Shown here in pieces: positions 15,841-24,545 of a stretch of 64,000 bases of DNA. Source of the stretch: Paenibacillus silagei (lineage in GTDB: Bacteria; Bacillota; Bacilli; Paenibacillales; Paenibacillaceae); the NCBI RefSeq assembly GCF_017874735.1, contig NZ_JAGGLV010000017.1, positions 92,438 through 156,437 of the forward strand, given 5' to 3'. The notes below the pieces were generated by a model. The model worked only from the letters and a program-made list of their open reading frames with translations. It did not search any database and was not told the DNA's origin. A program made the translations under genes and the position numbers. Within the stretch, counting starts at the first letter, position 1. Each line of letters opens with the position of its first letter.

Positions 15841-16590
15841 ATGAAGGGCAAAAGTGCCCCTCATTTCAGCCAAAGTGGCTGGAGCGACCAAATGAAGGGC
15901 AAAAGTGCCCCTCATTTCAGCCAAAGTAACTGGAACGGCCAAATGAAGGGCAAAAGTGCCCCTCATTTCAGCCAAAGTAACTGGAACGGCCAAATGAAGG
16001 GCAAAAGTGCCCCTCATTTCAGCCAAATTAGTTGGAACGGCCAAATGAAGGGCAAAAGTGCCCTTCATTTCAGCCAAATTAGTTGGAACGGCCAAATGAA
16101 GGGCAAAAGTGCCCTTCATTTCAGCCAAAGTAACTGGAACGGCCAAATGAAGGGCAAAAGTGCCCCTCATTTCAGCCAAAGTGGCTGGAGCGACCAAATG
16201 AAGGGCAAAAGTGCCCCTCATTTCAGCCAAAGTAACTGGAACGGCCAAATGAAGGGCAAAAGTGCCCCTCATTTCAGCCAAAGTAACTGGAACGGCCAAA
16301 TGAAGGGCAAAAGTGCCCCTCATTTCAGCCAAATTAGTTGGAACGGCCAAATGAAGGGCAAAAGTGCCCCTCATTTCAGCCAAAGTGGCTGAAGCGACCA
16401 AAAGAAGGGCAAAAGTGCCCTTCATTTCAGCCAAAGTGGCTGGAACAGCCAAATGAAGGGCAAAAGTGCCCCTCATTTCAGCCAAAGTGGCTGGAACGGC
16501 CAAATGAAGGGCAAAAGTGCCCTTCATTTCAGCCAAAGTGGCTGGAGCGGCCAAATGAAGGGCAGAACTGCCCCTCATTTTTAGCGGAAA
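15841..16590 (+). repeat. Hairpin repeat array C: fifteen copies of a 51-bp unit
   Basis: Units start at 15841 and recur every 51 bp through 16555. Each has AAATGAAGGGCA, loop AAAG and TGCCC(C/T)TCATTT, a 12-bp inverted repeat, then a linker TTCAGCCAAAGTGGCTGGA with variants (AAGTAACTGG, AATTAGTTGG). Eleven copies have CCCCTC (A-C mismatch on plus RNA, G-U pair on minus RNA); four have the fully paired CCCTTC. The last copy changes the loop to GAAC but keeps the inner stem. Long open frames through the array on both strands arise because 51 is 17 codons. It sits inside the hem operon between sirC and hemC. Confidence 0.97.
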
Positions 16591-16654
16591 TCGACTGAAT
16601 TCAGCAAGCATGGGAGTATGGCGGGTAGAGGTGACTTGAACAGGGGGAGTGGGC

Positions 16655-17599
16655 ATGCGGAAGATTATCGTGGGCAGCAGACAAAGTGCGCTGGCTTTAA
16701 CGCAGACGGGGCATGTGATTGCCGATCTGGAGCGGCTTAGCGGAGAGCATGGGTTTGATTTTACTTTTGAGGTGCATAAGATTGTGACCAAGGGTGACCG
16801 GATTCTCGATGTGACCCTGTCCAAAGTGGGCGGCAAAGGTCTGTTCGTCAAGGAAATTGAACAGGCGATGCTGGCAAAGGATATTGATATGGCAGTACAT
16901 AGCATGAAGGATATGCCCTCCGAATTGCCGGAAGGCTTGATGAATGGTGCGGTGCCGAAGCGTGAAGATCCGCGCGACGTTCTGATCTCTAATAGCGGAG
17001 TGGGCCTGGAGGGTCTGCCGCAAGGCGCGCGCGTTGGCACAAGCAGTCTGCGGCGCTCCAGCCAACTGGCTGCACTCCGGCCGGATCTGCTTATTGAGCC
17101 GGTACGCGGCAATATTGATTCGCGGCTGAAGAAGCTGGAGAGCGGCGAATATGACGCAATTCTGCTGGCAGCAGCGGGGCTGTCGCGGATGGGCTGGCAG
17201 GACCGGATTACGGCATATTTGCCGCCTGAGGTCTGCCTGCCCGCTGTAGGCCAAGGAGCACTCGGTATTGAGTGCCGTGAGGACGATGAGGAACTGCGCA
17301 AGCTGCTGGCGCTGTATAATGATGAGCGCACGGCACTCACGGTGACAGCGGAGCGGACCTTCCTGGGCGCCCTGAACGGCGGCTGTCAGGTGCCGATCGG
17401 CGCTTACGCGATCCTTGAGCCGGAAGGCGAAGCTGCGGGTCCGTCCATAACGTTAACCGGAATGGTCGGAACACCGGACGGCACAGTCATTCTGAAGGAG
17501 ACCTGCACCGGCAATGATCCGGTGGAGCTGGGTTCGGAGGTCGCGCGTAAGCTGGTGGCCAGAGGTGCGGAGAAGATTTTGGCGGATGTAAGGGAATAA
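16655..17599 (+). CDS. hemC: Porphobilinogen deaminase (hydroxymethylbilane synthase)
   Basis: A 314-aa enzyme joining four porphobilinogens into hydroxymethylbilane. The dipyrromethane cofactor attaches to Cys244 in LNGGCQVPIGAY; the active-site segments SMKDMP and GTSSLRRSSQL (the Arg pair binding substrate carboxylates) are present. ATG 16655 lies 5 nt after GGGGGAG; the GTG at 16649 overlaps that site. It starts 65 nt after the last hairpin of array C, so its translation begins independently of sirC. Confidence 0.97.
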   Translation: MRKIIVGSRQSALALTQTGHVIADLERLSGEHGFDFTFEVHKIVTKGDRILDVTLSKVGGKGLFVKEIEQAMLAKDIDMAVHSMKDMPSELPEGLMNGAVPKREDPRDVLISNSGVGLEGLPQGARVGTSSLRRSSQLAALRPDLLIEPVRGNIDSRLKKLESGEYDAILLAAAGLSRMGWQDRITAYLPPEVCLPAVGQGALGIECREDDEELRKLLALYNDERTALTVTAERTFLGALNGGCQVPIGAYAILEPEGEAAGPSITLTGMVGTPDGTVILKETCTGNDPVELGSEVARKLVARGAEKILADVRE

Positions 17600-17680
17600 G
17601 GGGTAAGGGTAGACAGGGAATAGTGTGCGTTGGGGAGAAGCTTATGCAAGCCAGAATCGCATGTGTAGAGGGATAAGGGG

Positions 17681-19237
17681 ATGACGGAGATGGCGGGGAA
17701 GGTATATCTGGTAGGTGCAGGTCCGGGGGATGCGAAGCTGATTACAGTCAAGGGGCTGGAGTGTATCCGGAAGGCCGATGTGCTGGTCTATGACAGGCTG
17801 GCCAGTCCAAGGCTGCTGAAATGGATGAAGCCCGGCGGTGAGAAAATATACGTAGGCAAGCTTTCGGACCGCCATACGATGAAGCAGGAGGATATTAATC
17901 AGCTGCTGGTAGATCTCGCATTGGAGGGCAAAACGGTGGTGCGTCTGAAGGGCGGGGACCCCGTGATTTTTGGCCGGGTGGGTGAAGAAGCGGAGCTGCT
18001 GCGCAGGAATGGCATCTACTATGAGATTGTGCCGGGCATTACCTCGGCCATCAGCGTCCCGGCGTATGCCGGTATTCCGGTGACCCACCGGGAGGCATCG
18101 TCTTCCCTGTCGATTATTACCGGCCATGAGAGCCCGGATAAGCTGGATCATTCCATTCAATGGGATAAAGTAACGAATGCGACAGGCACGCTGGTATTCC
18201 TGATGGGTGTCGCCAAAATCGGCTACATCAGCGCCCAGCTGATGAAGCATGGCCGTCCGCCGGAAACCCCGGTGGCGCTGGTGCGCTGGGGGACCCGTGC
18301 GGATCAGGAGACGCTGACCGGCACGCTGGCCGATATTGAGGCGAAGGTTACGGCAGCGGATTTTCAGCCGCCGGCGGTTATTGTGGTCGGTGATGTTGTG
18401 CTCCAGCGGGAGCACCTGATGTGGGTGGAGGCGCTGCCGCTGTTCGGCAAGCGGATTGTAGTGACGCGGGCGCGCGCACAGGCAAGTGAGCTGGTAGACC
18501 GGATCGAGGAGCTGGGCGGCGAGCCGTATGAGTTCCCGGTCATTGAGACGGTGATGCAGCGGGATGCGGGCAAGCAGGCGGAGATCGCTGCGGCTCTTGG
18601 CGGGCTTGCGGCGTACGACTGGGTGTTCTTCACCAGTCCGAACGGCGTAGACTTCTTCATGCGTCATCTGACGCAGCAGAAGCTGGATATCCGCAGCCTG
18701 CACGAAGCGCGGCTGTGCGCTGTGGGACCGGGGACGGCTGCGGCGCTCGCAGAGCGCGGGCTGATCGCCGAGGAGCTGCCCGGACGCTTTCAGGCGGAAG
18801 GGCTGATCGAAGCCTTCGGCCCCGAGCTTAAGTCCGGGCAGAAGGTGCTGCTGCCGCGCGGCGACCTGGCGCGTGAGTGGCTGCCGGCGAAGCTGAGGGA
18901 GCTGGGGCTGGAAGTGACCGAGGTGGATACGTATGAGACGATTGTCACCGGGGAGGATGATATTGAGCTGGTGAAGCTGCTGGAGGAGAAGCGCATCCAT
19001 GCGGTAACCTTCACCAGCTCGTCCACGGTGCGCAATTTCCTCGGCATACTCAAGCGGATGGGCCTGGAAGATCCGCTTACTCTGCTGGCGGGTGTCAAGA
19101 TTGCCTGCATCGGCCCGGTTACCGAGCAGACCGCAGTCGAAGCGGGCCTCACTCCGGGACTGCTCCCGGAAGAAGCCACCATCGAAGGACTGGTGCAGGA
19201 GCTATGCCGCTGGAATGAATCGACGAGGCTGAGATAG
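17681..19237 (+). CDS. Uroporphyrinogen-III methyltransferase / uroporphyrinogen-III synthase fusion
   Basis: A 518-aa two-domain fusion. Residues 1-245 are a CobA/SumT-type SAM methyltransferase (VGAGPGDAKLITVKG, then VVRLKGGDPVIFGR, then VPGITSAISVPAYAGIPVTHR), producing precorrin-2. From about residue 250 a HemD domain follows (GKRIVVTRARAQASELVDRI, then FTSPNGVDFFM, then VTFTSSSTVRNF), closing hydroxymethylbilane to uroporphyrinogen III. The fusion channels intermediates to the branch point between heme and siroheme and matches the SirC-like gene upstream. This arrangement is known from Paenibacillus and clostridia; B. subtilis has separate genes. ATG 17681 follows GAGGG by about 8 nt. 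Confidence 0.95.
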   Translation: MTEMAGKVYLVGAGPGDAKLITVKGLECIRKADVLVYDRLASPRLLKWMKPGGEKIYVGKLSDRHTMKQEDINQLLVDLALEGKTVVRLKGGDPVIFGRVGEEAELLRRNGIYYEIVPGITSAISVPAYAGIPVTHREASSSLSIITGHESPDKLDHSIQWDKVTNATGTLVFLMGVAKIGYISAQLMKHGRPPETPVALVRWGTRADQETLTGTLADIEAKVTAADFQPPAVIVVGDVVLQREHLMWVEALPLFGKRIVVTRARAQASELVDRIEELGGEPYEFPVIETVMQRDAGKQAEIAAALGGLAAYDWVFFTSPNGVDFFMRHLTQQKLDIRSLHEARLCAVGPGTAAALAERGLIAEELPGRFQAEGLIEAFGPELKSGQKVLLPRGDLAREWLPAKLRELGLEVTEVDTYETIVTGEDDIELVKLLEEKRIHAVTFTSSSTVRNFLGILKRMGLEDPLTLLAGVKIACIGPVTEQTAVEAGLTPGLLPEEATIEGLVQELCRWNESTRLR

Positions 19238-19379
19238 CCTGTTCCTGCCGGATCTGTCAGCATTGTCTTTGAGCATTGCAATCGGGTCTGGCCTACTGGC
19301 AGCGATAACTTTAACATCTCAATACTGCTTAAGACGAATAGATGTGATTATATACTTACTGAACAGGAGGATACAACAA

Positions 19380-20378
19380 ATGAGCTTTCCAATAACCAGA
19401 CACCGCCGTTTGCGCGGGTCGGCCGGTATTCGCGGCATGGTGCGCGAGACCGTTCTGAATGTGCTGGATTTCATCCAGCCGATTTTTGTAACCTATGGAA
19501 CAGGTGTAAAGAATGAAATCAGCTCCATGCCCGGCGTCTATCATTTCTCGCTGGATACGCTGAAGGCGGAGGTGGATGAGATTGCTTCCCTCGGCATTCC
19601 GGCGGTCCTGCTGTTCGGTATTCCCGAGACGAAGGATGCGGTTGGCTCGTCCGGCTTCGCAGACGATGGTATTGTGCAGGAAGCCACGCGTCTGATCAAA
19701 AAATGGTATCCCGACCTGCTGGTCGTCGCCGATACCTGCCTGTGTGAATTCACCGACCATGGCCACTGCGGCATGGTGCATACCCATACGGTGGACGGTG
19801 TGGTGCACGGGGATGTAATCAACGATGCTTCGCTTGAGCTGCTGACCCGCACGGCGGTCTCGCAGGCCCGGGCAGGGGCGGATATTATCGCGCCGTCCAA
19901 CATGATGGACGGATTCGTGCAGGCGATCCGTGCCGGACTCGATGCGAATGGCTTCGAGCAGGTGCCGATTATGTCCTATTCGGTAAAATACGCCTCCGCC
20001 TTCTACGGTCCGTTCCGCGAAGCAGCGGATTCCGCTCCCCAGTTCGGCAACCGCAAGACGTATCAGATGGACCCGGCCAACCTGCGGGAAGCCGTTCGCG
20101 AAGCGGATTCCGATGTACTGGAAGGTGCGGACATGCTGATGGTGAAGCCTGCGCTGGCTTATCTGGATGTAATCCGCACCATCCGCGACCAATTCGATCT
20201 GCCGCTTGTAGCCTACAACGTCAGCGGTGAGTACTCGATGGTCAAGGCGGCTGCGCAGCAGGGTTGGATCGATGAGCAGGCGGTTGTGCTGGAGATGTTG
20301 ACCGGCATGAAGCGCGCCGGAGCAGATATAATTATTACCTATTTCGCCAAGGACGCAGCCCGCTGGCTGCGCGGCTAG
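19380..20378 (+). CDS. hemB: Delta-aminolevulinic acid dehydratase (porphobilinogen synthase)
   Basis: A 332-aa enzyme condensing two 5-aminolevulinates to porphobilinogen. The Cys-rich zinc site DTCLCEFTDHGHCG and both Schiff-base regions (MSYSVKYASAFYGPFR and ADMLMVKPALAYLD) are intact. ATG 19380 follows AGGAGG by 9 nt; the open frame from 19263 has no ribosome site. The gap from the fusion gene is about 140 nt, larger than elsewhere in the operon, so an internal promoter is possible. Confidence 0.97.
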   Translation: MSFPITRHRRLRGSAGIRGMVRETVLNVLDFIQPIFVTYGTGVKNEISSMPGVYHFSLDTLKAEVDEIASLGIPAVLLFGIPETKDAVGSSGFADDGIVQEATRLIKKWYPDLLVVADTCLCEFTDHGHCGMVHTHTVDGVVHGDVINDASLELLTRTAVSQARAGADIIAPSNMMDGFVQAIRAGLDANGFEQVPIMSYSVKYASAFYGPFREAADSAPQFGNRKTYQMDPANLREAVREADSDVLEGADMLMVKPALAYLDVIRTIRDQFDLPLVAYNVSGEYSMVKAAAQQGWIDEQAVVLEMLTGMKRAGADIIITYFAKDAARWLRG

Positions 20379-20396
20379 GATCAGGAGGGAACAAGC

Positions 20397-21698
20397 ATGG
20401 GCAATATGCCATTGAACCGCCGGGAAGAGGCTTCCCGCATGGCTTTTGAAGAGGCAAAACAATATATTCCCGGCGGGGTGAACAGCCCGGTCCGGGCATT
20501 CAAATCCGTAGGATTGACCCCGGTCTATGTCGAGAGGGGCGAAGGCTCACGGATCTACGATATTGACGGCAACAGCTTCATTGACTACGTCTGCTCGTGG
20601 GGACCGCTGATTATGGGACATGCCCATCCTGAGGTGGTGAAGGCGCTGCAGGAGACTGCGGCCAGAGGGACAAGCTTCGGCGCGCCGACCCTGCTTGAGA
20701 CCGCTATGGCCAAAACCGTGGTAGAACGCGTAGCCTCGGTGGACATTGTCCGCATGGTGAATTCGGGAACGGAAGCGACCATGAGCGCGATCAGACTGGC
20801 CCGCGGCTATACCGGACGCAGCAAAATCCTCAAATTCGAAGGCTCCTATCACGGCCATGCCGACAGCCTGCTGATTAAGGCCGGTTCCGGGGTGGCGACC
20901 TTGGGGCTGCCGGATAGTCCGGGCGTGCCGGAAGGTGTGGCCATGAATACGATCACGGTACCTTATAATGACCTGGACGGGGTCAAAATCGCGTTTGAGC
21001 GCTACGGCAACGAGATTGCCGCTATCATCGTTGAGCCGATCGCCGGAAATATGGGCGTTGTGCCTCCGCTTCCGGGATTCCTGGAAGGTCTCCGCAAGGT
21101 GACTACAGGGTACGGGGCTTTGCTGATTTTTGACGAGGTGATGACCGGCTTCCGTGTGGACCGGGGATGTGCGCAGGGGCTGTTCGGGATGGACCCGGAT
21201 CTGACCTGCTTCGGCAAGGTGATCGGTGGCGGTCTGCCTGTAGGGGCTTACGGCGGCAAAAGAGAGATTATGGAGCAGATCGCCCCGTCCGGCCCGATCT
21301 ATCAGGCGGGCACACTCAGCGGGAATCCGCTGGCGATGGCGGCGGGCTACAGCACGCTTGCGCTGCTGACCCCTGAGGTCTACACCCGTCTGGAGTCGCT
21401 TGGCGCGAGACTGGAAGCCGGACTTAAGCGCAATGCGCAGGAGACGGGAGTTCCGCTGACGATTAACCGCGTGGGCTCGATGGTATGTCCGTTCTTCACG
21501 GAGGAGCCGGTCATTAACTTCGAGACGGCCAAGACCAGTAACCTGGAGTTGTTCAAGCGTTATTTCGGTAAAATGCTGGATCAGGGCATCAGCGTTCCGC
21601 CGTCCCAGTTCGAGGGAATGTTCGTATCTGCTGCGCACAGCGAGCAGGATATTGACGATACGATTGCGGGCCATTATCAGGCTCTGAAATCGCTATGA
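20397..21698 (+). CDS. hemL: Glutamate-1-semialdehyde 2,1-aminomutase
   Basis: A 433-aa PLP enzyme converting glutamate-1-semialdehyde to 5-aminolevulinate. Family segments PGGVNSPVRAF, NSGTEATMSAIRLARGYTGR, IFDEVMTGFR and the PLP-lysine region CFGKVIGGGLPVGAYGG are all present. AGGAGG precedes the ATG. It is 18 nt after hemB and overlaps the pseudouridine synthase start by 4 nt (ATGA). It completes the set needed to reach uroporphyrinogen III. Confidence 0.97.
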   Translation: MGNMPLNRREEASRMAFEEAKQYIPGGVNSPVRAFKSVGLTPVYVERGEGSRIYDIDGNSFIDYVCSWGPLIMGHAHPEVVKALQETAARGTSFGAPTLLETAMAKTVVERVASVDIVRMVNSGTEATMSAIRLARGYTGRSKILKFEGSYHGHADSLLIKAGSGVATLGLPDSPGVPEGVAMNTITVPYNDLDGVKIAFERYGNEIAAIIVEPIAGNMGVVPPLPGFLEGLRKVTTGYGALLIFDEVMTGFRVDRGCAQGLFGMDPDLTCFGKVIGGGLPVGAYGGKREIMEQIAPSGPIYQAGTLSGNPLAMAAGYSTLALLTPEVYTRLESLGARLEAGLKRNAQETGVPLTINRVGSMVCPFFTEEPVINFETAKTSNLELFKRYFGKMLDQGISVPPSQFEGMFVSAAHSEQDIDDTIAGHYQALKSL

Positions 21699-22888
21699 CG
21701 GCTGGACCGGAGGAGCTGTCCGGCCAGCATGGCGGCGGCGAGACCCAAGACGGAAGTGATGGCGCCAGCGGCTCCTTCGCGGGCGGCGGCAAGTGGACCC
21801 GGCGCGGCGAATGGCTGGAAGCCATGCCTGGCCGGGTCATTACAGCGGCTGCCGACAAGCAGGCCGCCATCGATGCCTGGCTGCTGAGCGTAGCCGGGAT
21901 GCCAGGGAAGCTGCACGCCCGGCTGCGCCGCGAGAACGGCATCCAGTGGCGGGGCGACCGGCTGCGGCTGGCCCTATTCCCTCACCGGGAAGCCGGAATA
22001 GAGCCGGTATGGCAGGAGGCTACGGCTGAGGTGCTGTTCGAGGACGACTTCTGCCTTGTGGTCCACAAGCCTGCGGGTCTGGCGGTTCATCCGGACGGAA
22101 GCAGCACGGAAGTGACGCTGGATCATCTCGTAGCCGCGCATTATGCGGCCTCCGGCGGAGGGATTGCCGTCCGCCATATCCACCGGCTGGACAAGGATAC
22201 TACCGGACCTGTGCTGTATGCGAAGAACGAATACGCCCAGCTTGTGCTGGATGAGGATATGCGTGAGAAGAACGTATCCCGCCTGTATGCCGCGATTGTT
22301 GAAGGCATAGTGCCGCCGGAGCTTACGGTGATCGATGCCCCGATCGGCCGTGACCGCCATCATGCGGCGCGCAGGCGGGTATCCCCGGGAGGGCAGGAGG
22401 CGGTAACACGGATTGTGGGACGCGAAGCCCTGCCCGGCGGAACCGTAGTGAAGCTGCAGCTGGAGACGGGCCGGACGCATCAGATTCGTGTCCACCTCAG
22501 CCATGCGGGGCATCCGCTCTTCGGGGACGACCTCTATGGAGGATCGGCCTGGCATACTGCGGGTATTCCTTCCGGCCACAGTCTTAAGGAGAAGCAGCCC
22601 CTTCGTTCGGAGCCTGGTCAGGTGAAATCTGCCATTACGGCCTGGTTCGAAGAGCAGGAGAAGGCAGGCCTTTCCCCTGGCTTGCAAGTCCAAGGCAAGC
22701 AGCCGCCAGCTCCTCCTTTGAAGCCGGGAGTCAAGGCGAAGCAGGAGAGTTCCGACCGCCAGGCACTGCATGGCGAGAAGCTGATTTTCGCCCACCCCTG
22801 GACCCGAAGTAAGATCGAGGTATCTGATCCCTGGCCGGAGGATCTGCGCCGCCTGCGCGAGCAAATCGGCGGCGTAGATCAGGAGTAG
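21695..22888 (+). CDS. RluA-family pseudouridine synthase with internal insertion
   Basis: A 397-aa RluA/RluD-type pseudouridine synthase. Catalytic Asp166 lies in HRLDKDTTGPVLYAKN (usual HRLDxxTSG; Ser is Thr here), and the motifs GRTHQIRVHLSHAGHPLFGD and ALHGEKLIFAHP are present. Two oddities: a Gly-rich N-terminal extension of about 30 residues, and about 70 extra residues (near 284-355, rich in Pro, Gln, Lys) between two normally adjacent motifs. It is translationally coupled to hemL by an ATGA overlap. The RNA target is unknown. Confidence 0.9.
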   Translation: MTAGPEELSGQHGGGETQDGSDGASGSFAGGGKWTRRGEWLEAMPGRVITAAADKQAAIDAWLLSVAGMPGKLHARLRRENGIQWRGDRLRLALFPHREAGIEPVWQEATAEVLFEDDFCLVVHKPAGLAVHPDGSSTEVTLDHLVAAHYAASGGGIAVRHIHRLDKDTTGPVLYAKNEYAQLVLDEDMREKNVSRLYAAIVEGIVPPELTVIDAPIGRDRHHAARRRVSPGGQEAVTRIVGREALPGGTVVKLQLETGRTHQIRVHLSHAGHPLFGDDLYGGSAWHTAGIPSGHSLKEKQPLRSEPGQVKSAITAWFEEQEKAGLSPGLQVQGKQPPAPPLKPGVKAKQESSDRQALHGEKLIFAHPWTRSKIEVSDPWPEDLRRLREQIGGVDQE

Positions 22889-22941
22889 GCCATTACCTAA
22901 TCGGCTCCGTGAAGTTAAGTAACTCCATAGATGCCATGCCC

Positions 22942-22990
22942 AGCCGGGCCGCGTTTCTCTGATATCTGGAGGATTGCGGCCCGGCTTTTT
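22942..22990 (+). terminator. Terminator of the hem operon
   Basis: AGCCGGGCCGC (22942-22952) pairs exactly with GCGGCCCGGCT (22976-22986), then TTTT. Very strong stem. Confidence 0.92.
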
Positions 22991-23034
22991 AGTTGTTGTT
23001 CAGTGCGACCTCCCCAGCCGAAACATCGAACAAG

Positions 23035-23230
23035 AAGTGGATTTATGTTATTTAATTTACGCACTATTACTCTCCAGGGAACGTTAAGTGGATTTAGGGC
23101 ATCTAATTTTCTCGATATGTCCTATATGTTTATTTTCAGGTTATATAAGTGTTGTTGTTCCAACTGTTGCCGGATATTCGTAGATTTACTGGTGAACAGT
23201 TGCCCTTTTTCCACTTATTTCATTGTAGCC
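23035..23230. repeat. AT-rich intergenic element with AAGTGGA repeats
   Basis: AAGTGGATTTA occurs at 23035 and 23086, exactly 51 bp apart, each followed by a related tract ending CTAATTT or TTAATTT. The right end carries the inverse (TTTTTCCACTTA), so the element is bounded by AAGTGGA and TCCACTT. AGGGCA(T/A)CT is shared between the inner direct copy and the inverted end. No convincing gene is seen in 22991-23305; a 102-codon frame there starts inside the terminator and has no ribosome site. It is probably a dispersed Paenibacillus intergenic repeat. Confidence 0.5.
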
Positions 23231-23305
23231 ACCAGTTAGCCCACGTGTCCTCTGATACATTTCCGCGCTCAAGCCCGTCTTACTAATATGAGGAGATGAC
23301 TGGCT

Positions 23306-23749
23306 GTGAGATTAAGATGGAATCGTAGAGTGTTAGGAATCTTAGCCGTCTCGACCCTGGTGATTGCCGCCGGAATAATGGTGGTTGTGCAACTGAACAA
23401 CAACTACGGTGTACTGGGTCTGGTTGCCCAGCTTCAGAGCTTCCGGGTGACGGTAGACAATCAATCGGACTTTGAGCTGAGTATTCTGGAGACGGGAGTG
23501 GTAACCGGCGCATCAGCGGAGGCGTCAGTAGACGAAGTTGGCAAGATACTCAAAAGCGGAAAAACAGTAAAAATTAAGCCCCGGCTTAGCTTAAGCGGTG
23601 AAGGCGGAGTTTATCTGAAGTATTCGGACCCGAGAGAACCGGACGTTCCCAAAACCATCGGAGTATGCTCCTACACCGAAACTTTATCCGGATATTCCAA
23701 GGTCATAATCACGAATGACAAGGTGACGGTTAAAGAGAAGTGCAGCTAA
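23306..23749 (+). CDS. Hypothetical membrane-anchored exported protein (147 aa)
   Basis: GTG start at 23306, 10 nt after AGGAG. One N-terminal helix (LGILAVSTLVIAAGIMVVVQ) is followed by an extracytoplasmic beta-rich domain (FRVTVDNQSDFELSILETGV, KIKPRLSLSGEGGVYLKY) with two Cys near the C-terminus that could pair. Family not recognised. It stands alone. Confidence 0.7.
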   Translation: MRLRWNRRVLGILAVSTLVIAAGIMVVVQLNNNYGVLGLVAQLQSFRVTVDNQSDFELSILETGVVTGASAEASVDEVGKILKSGKTVKIKPRLSLSGEGGVYLKYSDPREPDVPKTIGVCSYTETLSGYSKVIITNDKVTVKEKCS

Positions 23750-23931
23750 TCTATGGAGGCTGACTGTTATTTTGGCAGCTTGGTCTCCAAATATCCCCTT
23801 TAATTTCCCTCTGCGCATTTACAATCCAGATATTTGCAGATTTCCAGTAACATTTGTAACTGACGGGCTTCCAATATATTGATAAAAATATTATGTAAGC
23901 GCAGTCTATTTGATGAACTGGGGGAATATTT

Positions 23932-24483
23932 GTGAAAAAAGTTACTAAGTTAATGCTCGTGGCCGGCATCTCATTGGCACTTGTCGGGGTAGGGAACAGC
24001 GGCGCTCTGAACAATGTCACTTCGGCAGCGAGTGCACCGCTTAAGGTCGGCCGGGTGGAAGCGGCTGCCCATGGCACCAAATGCTTCACCGTAGCGGTTG
24101 CTGTAGTCCAGAATGGCGTAATCGTTGCGGCTTCGCTGGATGATTATCAGTTCCTGGGCAGCGATGTAGCTACTGGTGTACCGAACTCGGACAAGGATTT
24201 TGGCAAGAATTACAAAGACCCTAATATGGTGCTGGCCTCCAAGAAGACCAACGCCAAATACTACAGTGAGCACATGACGGAAGAAGCCAAATCGACAGTA
24301 GCCTATGACAAGAACCTGGCGGCTATCGAGAAATTCGCAACAGGCAAAACTATAAAATCCCTTGAAGCTACACTGACTAACAAAAGCAAAGAGCAAGTTG
24401 TTGACGCTGTAAGCGGTGCTACTCTGGTGGATACTCAAGGTTACCTGAAGGCCATTCTAAGTGCGGCCAAAGCTGCAAAATAA
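23932..24483 (+). CDS. Exported FMN-binding-domain-like protein
   Basis: A 183-aa protein with GTG start 8 nt after GGGGGA and a signal peptide (LMLVAGISLALVGVG). Two direct sequence elements suggest an FMN_bind domain: VAVVQNGVIVAASLDDYQF early, and VDAVSGATLVDTQGYLKAI at the C-terminus, resembling the D-x-x-SGAT-x-T/S motif whose Thr carries covalent FMN in NqrC/RnfG. Usual partners such as an ApbE flavin transferase are not in the window. Function may be extracytoplasmic electron transfer. Confidence 0.68.
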   Translation: MKKVTKLMLVAGISLALVGVGNSGALNNVTSAASAPLKVGRVEAAAHGTKCFTVAVAVVQNGVIVAASLDDYQFLGSDVATGVPNSDKDFGKNYKDPNMVLASKKTNAKYYSEHMTEEAKSTVAYDKNLAAIEKFATGKTIKSLEATLTNKSKEQVVDAVSGATLVDTQGYLKAILSAAKAAK

Positions 24484-24511
24484 ACAGCTGTTCCATCATT
24501 TAAACGATGTT

Positions 24512-24545
24512 AACCCCTTCATGGCTGCGGCTGTGGAGGGGTTTT
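24512..24545 (+). terminator. Terminator after FMN-binding-like gene
   Basis: AACCCCTTCA pairs with TGGAGGGGTT (one G-T pair), followed by TTTG. Confidence 0.8.

Noticed and set aside
15841..16392. Plus-strand repeat protein frame (MKGKSAPHFSQSGW units)
   Set aside because: Same array read in another frame; several frames are open at once, showing absence of stops by periodicity rather than coding.
15754..17340. Long minus-strand frame of 528 codons with repeated LAEMRGTFALHLAVP units
   Set aside because: It is an artefact of the 51-bp array C, 51 being 17 codons, and then runs antisense through hemC. No ribosome site and no independent support.
22931..23239. 102-codon frame after the hem operon terminator
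   Set aside because: It starts inside the terminator hairpin, has no ribosome site, and its composition (many Cys and Phe) reflects AT-rich intergenic DNA.
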